Position numbers and translations under genes: made by a program
Assembly (NCBI GenBank): GCA_013350335.1
Contig: CM023537.1
Span: 47,056,111-47,120,110 of the forward strand
Reading direction: 5' to 3'
Origin: Chimonanthus salicifolius
Taxonomy: Eukaryota > Streptophyta > Magnoliopsida > Laurales > Calycanthaceae
Length of the DNA stretch: 64,000 nt
Shown: positions 11,571 to 21,130 of the stretch, piece by piece
Layout of the letters: every line of letters begins with the position of its first letter
Position numbering within the stretch: the stretch's first letter is position 1
Notes under the pieces: model-generated
Seen by the model: only the letters and a program-made list of their open reading frames with translations
The model's database searches: none
Told to the model about the DNA's origin: nothing

Positions 11571-11887
11571 TTGTACATGTTATAGATGATGATACTGAGT
11601 TAGCACTGATTGGCTCATCATTGCCATACCATTCTGAGGAGTGGATTTTAGATTTGGGTTGCACTTATCATATGTGTCCCAACAGGGATTGGTTTTCCAG
11701 CTTTGAGGAGTTGGATGGTGGATCAATTTTTATGGGTAATGATAATACTTGTAAAACAAAAGGGATAGGTAAAATCCGTTTGAGATTGCATGATGGAGCA
11801 ATCAGAGTGTTGACAGATGTTCGATATGTACCAGATTTAAGAAAAAATTTCATTTCATTGGGTGCTTTAGAATCCAAAGGTTTGTAA
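11552..11887 (+). pseudogene. copia aspartic protease / pre-integrase region, broken, copy A
   Basis: Open frame with WILDLGCTYHMCPNRDWF, then LRLHDGAIRVLTDVRYVPDL, the copia protease signature. The catalytic D-[ST]-G motif reads DLG, so the Ser/Thr is lost. The frame stops at 11885-11887, just before sequence matching the start of the pre-integrase domain (QNNLYFLKGS). Copy B has a different change at the same motif (DSS). Confidence 0.85.
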
Positions 11888-12057
11888 ATTACATTTGAAG
11901 GTGGAGTTCTAAAAGTTGTCATGGGTGCATTGGTAGTGATGAAAGGTACCCAACAAAACAATTTGTATTTCTTGAAAGGAAGTACTATTGTAGGTGGGAC
12001 AGCGACAGTCACTGATAGTAAAGAGGATGTTGGTTCTGACACTATAAAATTTGACAA

Positions 12058-12606
12058 GCAGTGAAATGGAATTTACGATACATTCTGGGTACCGTAGATG
12101 TTGGTTTAATGTTTGAGCGGGATGATCAGTTTGGTCGACATGTGGTTGGTTATGTGGATTCGGACTATGCTGGTGATTTGGATAAACGCCGATCTACTTC
12201 AGGCTATGTGTTTACACTTGCTGAAGGGCCAATGAATTGGAGGTCGACGTTACAGTCTACAGTTGTTCTTTCTACTACTGAGGCAGAGTACATGGCAGTG
12301 ACAAAGGCCATTCGTGAGGCCATTTGGCTACATGGGTTGCTTCAGGACTTGGGTCTTATATAGAAGCACGTGGATATCTATTGTGATAGTTAGAGTGATA
12401 TTCCCTTAGCAAAGAACCAGGTTCATCATGCACGAACAAAGCACATCAATGTTCATTTCCATTTTGTTCGAGAGGTTGTCAATGAAGGTGTTATTCTCCT
12501 TCAGAAGATTGGAACTGCAGATACTCCTGCAGATATGCTGACCAAGGTGGTAACTGGGATCAAGTTCAAGCATTGTTTGGACTTGATCAACATCCTGCAT
12601 ATTTGA
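12058..12606 (+). pseudogene. copia RNase H domain, two in-frame stops, copy A
   Basis: Begins AVKWNLRYILGT directly after the deletion junction and runs GYVDSDYAGDLDKRRSTSGY, LSTTEAEYMAV and IYCDS to ADMLTKVVTG, all typical of copia RNase H. The block is 183 codons with stops near 12361 and 12392. It is out of frame with the upstream protease region, so no polyprotein can be made. Confidence 0.9.
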
Positions 12607-12759
12607 GTACCTTCGAGTGCGTGGCACCTTCGGGTGCATTTGAAGGTAGCACAGTTTGTTTGTTCACTTGTGTTTGTTGGGCGTGAGATTTTCATGCCAA
12701 GGTGGACATAGTTGAGAGGTGAGGAGGAGATGGCCTGCAAATCTCGCCAAGGTGGAGAT

Positions 12760-13117
12760 TGTTGATTTTTCGCTCGATTTAACTCAGCCCATAACTGAGT
12801 TGGTATGTATGGCTCTATTTAACTCAGCCCATAATTCAGTTGGTATTTATGGCAATTGTATAACTGCCATTGGGTAGTAGCATAATTGTAGGAGCATTTC
12901 CTTTTTATAGGAAATAACTACTTGTATGAAAGTGAGAGGAAAGGAAGAGAGAAAACCAGTGTATGAACTGCACATTGTACCTTCTCATTTTGATTTTGTA
13001 AAAACTCTTTCCTATGTTGCCCGTGGACGTAGGCATTTAGCCGAACCACATAAATCTACGTGTTATTTCATATGTGTGATTGATTTATTAATTGATTTTC
13101 AGCTGTAAAACTCAACA
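12760..13117 (+). repeat. 3' LTR of copia element, copy A
   Basis: Starts TGTTGATTTTTC and ends CTCAACA. Preceded by the purine-rich tract AAGGTGGAGAT. It matches the 5' LTR with scattered substitutions. Confidence 0.93.
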
Positions 13118-13639
13118 AAGAACACGTCGGTTAATAGTTTTTCTGCTTGGTGTAGCCATGTACTTGAGAGTCTTAACAAGGCATGCATATGTTTGTGGGT
13201 GTTGCCTTAATGTGAGGTAATTGGATGTGTCTGCATGCATGCATGCATTTGAACTAACCATCCAAATTTTCTTTGCATGAAAGATGAGCCTATTTCTTCT
13301 ATAGTAATGGCCAACTAAGTTTAGGAAGGACATCTAGATACATGCACATGCTATTAATGTGTACTGCCTACTGGACCCCGAAAACATTAAATTAATAATA
13401 ATAGTAAAAATAATACTTAATAGAGAATTACTATTTGAATTTAAAATAAATTAAAACATTTTGTTTATTTAATTAAAATAGTTAATGAAAAGATTTTCAA
13501 ATAATAATAATGACAAAGTAAAATAATGAGCATAGATGGTGTGGGCATCTAAAATATTTTTTTAACTTTAGGGGATAAAAAAAAGTTCAGCCAAATTTTC
13601 ATCCGTATTGACTATATTAGTCAAATTCTGTAACTGGAC

Positions 13640-14061
13640 CTAAGGTTCAAATATCGGCCGATACATATCGTATCGGCCGATATATATCGGTTTTTTTAAA
13701 CCGAGTAATATCGGCCGATACGACAAGTATCGGCCGTACATACCGAATATCGGTCACAATATCGGCCGATATTCATAAATATCGGTATTTAAATTTTTTT
13801 TTTTAAAACACCGATACGGTTTTTCGCAGTTTTTCGCGGTTCAGGGTTTACAGTTCTCACGGGTGCTCACGGTTTTTTGCAGTTTTTTGCGGTTTTTCAC
13901 GGTTCGTCACGGTTTTTCGCGGTTTTTTCACAGGTTCTGATATTGGAGGACAGAGAAAATGCCGATATCGGTATGAGAGATAAAATTATTGGCCGAAATA
14001 TCGCCCATATCGCATATCAGCCGATATTTACATATCGGCCGAGCCGATTTTTGAACCCCTG
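13640..14061. mobile_element. hAT MITE, 422 bp, copy A only
   Basis: Flanked by a perfect 8-bp TSD, AACTGGAC (13632-13639, 14062-14069). Copy B has a single uninterrupted AACTGGAC. Left end CTAAGGTTCAAA, right end TTTTTGAACCCCTG. The interior is built from ATATCGGCCGATA palindromes and G/C-rich GGTTTTTCGCGG repeats. No coding capacity; the ORF at 13877-14062 is chance. Confidence 0.9.
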
Positions 14062-14069
14062 AACTGGAC

Positions 14070-17000
14070 TATACCAGCCATATTGACTAAATCAGCAAAA
14101 TAAATATCAAATTTTTTTATATTTGACCAAAAAAAAAATTCCCTGCAAAATATTGATATTACTATGTTTTAGTCAGACAAAATTTCATATTTCAGCCAAA
14201 ATCTGTAACTTAGATCACTACTCAAATTCTTTGGTTTTTTTCAGTAATGGATAAATTTGTAATTAGCTTAAAATTTAACAATTTCTTATATTTAAATTAA
14301 AATTTAGTTTCCATAATAATCAAATCTTCTATAATCCAATTAAATTGATTTTTAGTCTCATATTCATGCGACTTTACTGATATACAGACCCATTTTATTG
14401 GACTAGGCCCCTCCTGATTTGATTGATTCCCGTAGTAACTCGGCCAAATTCTTTTACTTTCATCCAATTCCAAATAAGACTCGGTCGATTCCACCTGAAA
14501 CTCAAAGGAAATATTTAAAATCTTGACTCGGACGAACTCGCATAAATTTTCTAAGATTTTAAATTTTGATTTTATCTCTAAGTTGTTAGTTGAATCACAT
14601 GACATAACATATTAAAATCTTTTTTATAGACGAGTTTGGGTAGTGTATTTGTATATCTCGAATCAAGTCGGGTTGGAAAAAATAAACCCTCATGAAATTC
14701 GGATCGGGTCGGATTGAGAAATTTAAAAGCAACCCTATTCGATCCAATCTGACTCGATCCGATTGCACCAAGTTATAAAACAACACTGGGGTTAAGCGGG
14801 TCAGAAATTTGAGTTAAGTCAAGGTTGAATAATTTGGATCAGCAATTTGCATCAGGTCTAATCGGATTTAATAATTTTTTACATGGGTTGAGTTTATAGA
14901 CCTATTACATTAACTCAAACTCAAAGTAGCTCCCACATGTGGTGCTCCATTCTAGCTAGGCACATAATGGTGATTTCAGAGCATAACCTTAAGTGCCCTA
15001 AAAGCAACCATCCTACATGTCAATTAAAATTAAAATTAAACTGCTAAATTAAAGTAATTGACTAATGAGATTCTCACAACCTAACACGAATTGCATGACA
15101 TTGACGATGCGAAATTAATCTAATTGACTAATGAGATTCTCAAGTGCTGGTGTCCAACGCGTAGAGACAAATATTTGTCTTTTCCATAAACTGAGACTAC
15201 AACTAAATATTTGTGGAAGGATTTGAATGTTACATTGCAACCTACGATTCTCTGTCTTTGACCATCTATTAATCTAATCATCTAATTACGCTTACTTGGT
15301 CAATGGTTCAAATTGTTTACTGAAACCTGGTTAGAAATGTCTTTCTTAGAAGGAGAGAGAGTTCTAGAAAGCTAGTGGACCATAGAGAATTATGAAAACT
15401 TTACCATATTCGAATTCAATGGATTGCAGGAAAGAAATCAAAGGGCTAAGGTTGTCCTCTTAGTTGTATTTTAGTCTTGAAGGAAGTCTCATTGGGCCCT
15501 TTTATGTAAATTATGCTAGGCCCTAACATAATATTCAATGACTACTGTATGTCTATCTACTATAGAGATTTAAACCGGATGAGGGCACCATCTATATTCA
15601 TATGATAAAACTGAACTTTGAAGAGTCCAATTTTATATGTTCCATCAGCTTTTGAATTTTTAACATATTGATAAGATACCTAACAATTGATATTAAATTA
15701 GGTACCATGTCCCATATTTAACGACAACCACATAATGTCTATTTGATCTAGAGTGAGAATCGCTATATAGTGAGCGACCAAATCATGTTGAGAGAAAAGT
15801 ATAATAGTGATATATTATATAACGAGTTATTACCGAAGAAGAGTATTGAGATTCATCAATGACTTATCACGTGTCTGATAGAGTTTGATCGGAGTTGTGG
15901 GCCAACTTAATATAATATATAGGATTAAATTACTTTACATAATTTATAAATTCTAAAGTCTTTTTATGTAATTGTTATTCACATCAAATTTAAAAAGACT
16001 TAGCTGTAGATTGAGAAGACGAAACAAAGAAAATGTAGAGTAGCTATCTTGTTTTAGTCGGTGAATGCAACAAGGAAAAAGAAATCATAATTAAAATTAA
16101 AAGAGATAAAAGACAAAATGACCTTTTAAGAGGAAGAGGCATGAATGGTTCGTGCCTGAGATAAGACACTGACTAGTGAGAGAATGACGGCAAACTGGTG
16201 TGGCCCAAGTCAAACATGGAGGGCTTGAAGTACTTAACAGCCTCACGAGTCTTAGTATCTCATCCACAGCGCTTTGGATTAGGGGTGACACCTCTAAATG
16301 CCTTGTTCTTGCATCATCACTACATCATTCCATCATATTTTAGTAATTCAGTAAAATTAAATTGATTTAATTGAACTAATTTCAAAATGACAGTAATAAC
16401 CGTCATAAAATTTTGAGTATAGTCACTTATGTAAAAAAATTGATTCACATATACATGTAGTTGTTATGCTTGTATAGATGAACCGATACGTATAGACCAC
16501 AACAGGCCAATGTGCACCCTCTGTCACTCATTTTGTGTCTTGAAAGGAAAACTTATGAACAGAATAAACAATCAATAGAAATCATTTGTTTTTAGTGCTT
16601 TGATAAAAAGCAGAAGATATAAAGCATTGATTTATATGAAAACTTATGAATTCTATAAGTGGAAAATCTAGAGCCGAATTGTTTATTATATTTTTTTTTT
16701 AATTTTTTCTAGATTATAGTAATTTATGCCAAGTCTATTTTGACGGTTAATTCTTTAAATATTTAAGAAAAATGGTTTTTAACTAGAGATGATACGGGCC
16801 TGTATCATGGGCCAATGGATATGGGCTTTCGAGTACATTGGATATGCATTGAAAACCTATTTGGACCCCAGTTTTTAGCCTTTGGATAAGGACCCATGAG
16901 AAACAATTTATCATTCTCCCCATCAAGGAGAACTCAACCTCAAGTTCTTGAAATTTTCTACCTGAATTAGAACCTCTTATATTGATGAGGCCTGAACGAA

Positions 17001-17431
17001 AATATTAAAGAATCTTAATCAAGTTTTCTACAATGGCAAAGTATGGCAAAAACGGCAAATATTAGAGTTGTCATCTAACTAATTCAGTGTATATTCTTTA
17101 AACTCGAGGGCAAGTTTGTTCTCTTTTTTTTAACATTGATTGACTCATTGTATTATATATATATATATTTCATTCTAACATGCTAACATGTTATCTACCA
17201 AGTTCAATTTTAGAATTTTCCACTTTTTGCTGTTATTTTTTTGTATTTCTAAACTTTCTACAGTTTCTGGGTGTCTCCCCCCCTACAATCTTCTCCCCTC
17301 GTGGATAAATCATTTCCTTGACAGAATCATGATTTTGTATACTGCAGGAAGACCAAAATGATATTACTTTCTTTTCTTTTTTTCTTGTTTTCATTATAAT
17401 AATGACCAGTTTTATAATCAAGTATCAGAGA
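14070..17431. other. Intergenic DNA, no supported gene
   Basis: Nearly identical in copy B (55056-58466). Two minus-strand ORFs stay open in both copies (14297-14605, 102 aa; 16097-16291, 64 aa) but show no family motif. At 14640-14890, CGGGTCGG-rich sequence looks like a decayed relative of the AGGGCTGC MITE. A (TA)n run at 17154-17168 is short here and greatly expanded in copy B. Confidence 0.55.
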
Positions 17432-18301
17432 ATCGACGGTTCTTATATATTAAGTTCGCATTCATTCAAATGAATCATCCCATTCATTCGAATGAATGCT
17501 TGAAAACGTGAATTCATTCGAATGAATGGGCTGATTCATTCGAATGAATGCATCAGAGACTGCCTGAGAATGACAGTACAGGCATTCATTCGAATGAATG
17601 CACGTTTTCAAGGCATTCATTCGAATGAATGGGCTGATTCATTCTAATGAATGCCTGGACTGTCATTTGGAGGCAGTCTCTGATACATTCATTTAAATAA
17701 ATCATGTCATTCATTCGAATGAATGCCTTCAAACGTGCGTTCATTCGAATGAATGGGCTGATTCATTCGAATGAATCAGCTGAACCAGAGAAACTGTCAT
17801 TCTGAGGCAGCCTCTGATACATTCATTCGAATGAATCAGCTGATTCATTCGAATGAATGTACGTTTGAAGGTATTCATTCGAATGAATCAGTTGATTCAT
17901 TCGAATGAATGCTGTGTATACGAATGAATTGAATGAACGGGTTGAACAGTATTTCGTGTTACTGTTCAGCCCATTCATTCGAATGAATGCCCAGTCATTC
18001 GAATGAATGGATTCATTCGAATGAATGCCAAAATGAACTGGACATTCATTCGAATGAATCCATCAGCGTATACGAATGAATGTTCATTCGAATGAATGGG
18101 CTGAATAGTATTCCGTGTTACTGTTCAGCCCATTCATTCGAATGAATAAAAAATGAACTGGGTATTCATTCGAATGAATGCCAAAATAAACTGGGCATTC
18201 ATTCAAATGAATGGAAGCACGGGGGTAAAATCGTAATTTCACTCGAAAATCCGATTTCGGGTGTGTAGAAGCAGATTTTCCGAGTGTGTGCAAGTGCTCC
18301 C
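17432..18301. mobile_element. Truncated MULE end with TTCATTCGAATGAA palindrome array, copy A only
   Basis: Some 40 copies of the palindrome TTCATTCGAATGAA, alone or paired, spaced by short linkers from 17460 to 18215. They are followed by a unique end of about 85 bp. Read inward from 18301, that end starts GGGAGCACTTGCACACAC and continues with GAAAATCTGCTTCT, ACACACCCGAAATCGG and GTGAAATTACGATTTTACCC. This parallels the terminus of the full MULE at 20221 (GAAATCTGCTAGG, GACACCGATTTCC, GGAAATTACCATTCTGCCC). The other end is missing, and about 1.1 kb of flanking DNA present in copy B (58467-59580) is also missing here. I infer that a deletion removed the left part of a MULE plus its flank. Confidence 0.6.
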
Positions 18302-18617
18302 TTATCGAAAAACAATAACAAATTCAAAGCTGTATTGCTGTTGTTGTCAAATCTTCAAGTTGAATTTTAGTAAAACGCGCCAGAGGCAGTTGTCGGAGTA
18401 AATGTCCAACGGTCCTGACTGCTCATTCTCCCCGGTAGATGTGGCCGGGAGGGCGATGTAGACCCCGAATAGGTACTCCATTTTGCGAAGGTAGCCATCC
18501 CATTCTTGCCTATTCAACATTGTCTGTTTTATTCATTTTAGTTGACATCGTTGCCCATTTATACTTAGTATTTATTTGGACATAAAATGGTCAAAAATGA
18601 ATTACTGAAAAACACAG

Positions 18618-20211
18618 AAATATATATTTCTGTTCGCAAATCATAGTTTCGGAAAGTGTGTAATTTAGAAAGGATTTTCTACATGTGTCAATTTTACTGT
18701 TTGGTATAAGAATAATATATATTTTTTTGTGATAGAGAATTTCAAGACTTTCACCTCTTTCTTTGTATAAGGGAATTGGGTAAAGTTTTGAATGCACGCA
18801 GACCTCTTCAAGCCATGGATATCGGGTTACTATGGAATTCGAACTTTAAACCTTTACTACAGGAACAATATCTGACAAAGAACATGTAGCACAACTAGTA
18901 ACGGCTCATTGTCATAGTCTAAAAGTTGTGGCTTCGAAATCCCATAGACGTCACATTCGCAGTCGGCCATGGTGACAATTTACTAAATCCAAATATAAAA
19001 GACCAAGATTAAATTGGTGGGATAAATGGCTATATGATGATGATGTGAGAAATATCTATGTTGATTCATAAATAATATATATATTTTTTTTTACTTATTG
19101 TCTCCTCAGTGAGTAGGTTATAAATCAGTTCTGCTTGCTTCTATATGATAATGTTGATGAGAAAAATATAAATTATAAATTTATATACATTATATGTAGG
19201 GTTGCAACTCGGGTCGGGTTGAGAAGATAAAAACCCGCATGGAATTCGGGTCACGTTGTTTTGAGGATTTTGCAAGTTAACCCGATCCGACCCAACTAAA
19301 ATTAAGTTAAAATGGGTTCAAAACATGGGTCAGGTCAGAATTCGGGTTGATTTGGATTAGATTTCGTGTCAGATTAGGTTGTGAATTTCGGGTCAAGAAT
19401 TTGGATCGGATCGGGTCGGATCGGATTTCATATATATCAACTAGGGTTGGGTTGGATTGGGTTTTAAGAAATCCGACCCGCTTGACCCGAGTTGCAGCCC
19501 TAATCATATGGTTAATTCAACCTAGTATTATGTATTGAGTGATCGTTTCAAAGCAAAAGATGTAAGTTGGGAGTGTAATTGGAATAGATTTTTCTTGACC
19601 AACCTTAATCTAAAATTCATGAGTTACGTGAGGTCAAATTGGTTCGTTGGATTATTGATGCTGTGTAATTGTGTGTGTAGGTTGGACCTTAGACCATAAG
19701 AACAAGTCAAGTCAGATTAGATCATAGGTTTTGTTAGGTTGATAATGTGTCATGAGTTGATTGGTCAGATTGGATAATGGATGAAGTTGATTGGGTCATT
19801 TGTAATAAATCTGGTTACAGGAACCAAGTTGTGTGAATGGACCCCGCCATGTTTTATGTTTGGCATCGCTAGTCCATGTGTTGGATAATACACCTTAAAT
19901 TTCATAAATCGTTGGATCCCTTAGGAATTCATATAAAAATTATTAAAGTGATAGTAATTATTATTTTTTAATAGACAGTGTCCGTGTTGTGCCTTGAGAA
20001 GGGAGTGGGCCACTAACAAACATCCTTTTGGAAGGGTAAAAATTAATTTACTAATCCAGGCCTAATGGGGATTGTTGTTTTTACACTATTATAAGCTAAT
20101 TAATTATTGGACCCAGACATGTACATGACGGGTCTAGGTTGAATGACATGCATCACTGCTTTTAGTGTCGGCCTATATGTCGGGGATTAAGTTATCAAAT
20201 TTGTCAGAGGA
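18618..20211. other. Spacer DNA left of the MULE, no gene seen
   Basis: Not present in copy B. It contains the AGGG-type MITE at 19198-19501. Near 18885-18960, a stretch has tRNA-like A and B boxes (TAGCACAACTAGTAACGG, GGCTTCGAAATCCC) and may be a SINE head. The remaining sequence is AT-rich and unrecognised. Confidence 0.5.
19198..19501. mobile_element. MITE with AGGGTTGCAACTCGGGT termini
   Basis: Begins AGGGTTGCAACTCGGGTCGG and ends CCGAGTTGCAGCCCT, the same TIR family as 4728-5092. It is shorter and diverged internally. It lies in the spacer, so it is an independent insertion. Confidence 0.65.
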
Positions 20212-20220
20212 CTATTTTTT
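20212..20220. repeat. 9-bp target site duplication, left of MULE
   Basis: CTATTTTTT immediately before the GGGTGGCAATATAG terminus; repeated exactly at 27000-27008. Confidence 0.95.
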
Positions 20221-20809
20221 GGGTGGCAATATAGACACCGCAGAAATCTGCTAGGAGACACCGATTTCCGAAATTTGAGTGGAAATTACCATTCTGCCCT
20301 TTCCGCGCGAAATCGTGCGATCGGTTCTGCAACGCCATTTCGCGTCGATCGATCGATCTGAGGCGTATACGCTCGATCTGAGGCGTATACGATCGATCGA
20401 TCGATCCGACAGTTCATTTTCGAATCGATCGATCGATCATAACACGGGTTTCAGTCGATCGCACGGTTCCATGGGATCGTGCGATCGATTTTAACTGAGA
20501 GGTCGACGGTTTGACAGTCGACCGCTCCCACCAAGATCGATCGCACGATTGTATGTGATCATGCGATCGACTGTGACCCATTCAAAGATCGATCGCACGA
20601 TTCTATCTGATCGATCGATCGATTGTTTGTTAGGTCAAGATCGATCGATCGATCACTGTGATCGTGCGATCGATCTTAACTGAGAGCTCGACTGTCAGAC
20701 AGTCGACCTCTCATCTCAAGATCGATCGCACGATCACATATGATCGATCGATCGATTTTCTGTTTAGGGCAAGATCGATCGATCGATCACTGTGATCGTG
20801 CGATCGATC
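20221..20809 (+). repeat. Left TIR of MULE with GATCGATC palindrome array
   Basis: The outer ~110 bp is unique sequence (GGGTGGCAAT... to GGTTCTGCAACGCC). The rest is built from GATCGATCGATC and GATCGTGCGATC palindromes and larger palindromes such as GACTGTCAGACAGTC. It matches the right TIR inverted, with few substitutions, but lacks one repeat unit of about 83 bp. It ends where the two arms diverge before the TATA box. Confidence 0.92.
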
Positions 20810-20816
20810 GATCAGC

Positions 20817-20826
20817 TATATATATA
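20817..20826 (+). promoter_or_regulatory. TATA box for MULE ORF 2
   Basis: TATATATATA just inside the left TIR, about 305 bp upstream of the 588-aa ORF start. It is followed by a TTCTTCTTCTCG-rich plant-type leader. Confidence 0.6.
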
Positions 20827-21130
20827 ACCGATCGATCTTTTCGCCCTTTCCTGCGATTCAACCCTCGAAACCGAAGACCCTTTCTCTTCTTCTTCTCGAA
20901 CGATCGATCGACCCTTTTCCTCTTCATCAAATCGAGCGCACGATTCTCCAAATCGTGCGATTTGCCGTCTCCAGAAACCCTTTCTTTCTCCGATTTCATC
21001 TTCGGATCTCCGATTTGCCCTCTCCGGAAACCCTCTTAATTCGTCTTCCTCGCCGGATTTCTGGAAACCTTTTCTTGCCTTTCTCTGATTTTGTCTTCCT
21101 CGCCGGATTTCCTTCACAGCACTCCTTCAC

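Larger units (their letters stand above)
9431..13117 (+). mobile_element. Ty1/copia retrotransposon, internally deleted (copy A)
   Basis: LTRs at 9431-9787 and 12760-13117 are flanked by a perfect 5-bp TSD, AAGAA (9426-9430, 13118-13122). After the 5' LTR comes a Met-tRNA-type primer site and a GC-rich leader of about 0.9 kb. Then come gag, a zinc-knuckle remnant and the protease domain. The sequence jumps from the pre-integrase region straight to RNase H, so integrase and most of reverse transcriptase are missing. Copy B has the same junction, so this deletion predates the segmental duplication. Frameshifts and stops make it non-autonomous. Confidence 0.95.
1..18617. repeat. Tandem segmental duplication, copy A (left end beyond window)
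   Basis: Position 1 matches about 27616 in the same orientation. Collinear, nearly identical sequence continues, with indels, to about 18617, where it pairs with 59884. After that, copy A reads into unrelated spacer and copy B reads on toward the PPR gene. Shared content in order: small gene 1, a Mutator-type MITE, an AGGGCTGC-type MITE, small gene 2, a short hAT-like element, and a deleted copia element with the same 5-bp TSD. Copy A lacks the solo LTRs, the gypsy-type LTR element and the 182-bp MITE of copy B. It alone has the hAT MITE at 13640 and the half-MULE at 17432. The left breakpoint lies outside the window. Confidence 0.93.

Noticed and set aside
13190..13250. TGCATGCATGCATGCA run as a possible RY regulatory element
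   Set aside because: Simple repeat in intergenic DNA with no adjacent gene.
14297..14605. 102-aa minus-strand ORF, open in both copies (55297-55605)
   Set aside because: The surrounding non-coding DNA is equally conserved between copies; no recognisable motif or promoter.
16097..16291. 64-aa minus-strand ORF identical in copy B (57097-57291)
   Set aside because: The flanking DNA is almost identical too, so identity is not evidence of selection; no family recognised.
17450..18215. Regularly repeated palindromes resembling a CRISPR array or satellite
   Set aside because: Spacers are irregular and often absent, repeats are short palindromes, the genome is plant, and a MULE terminus follows.
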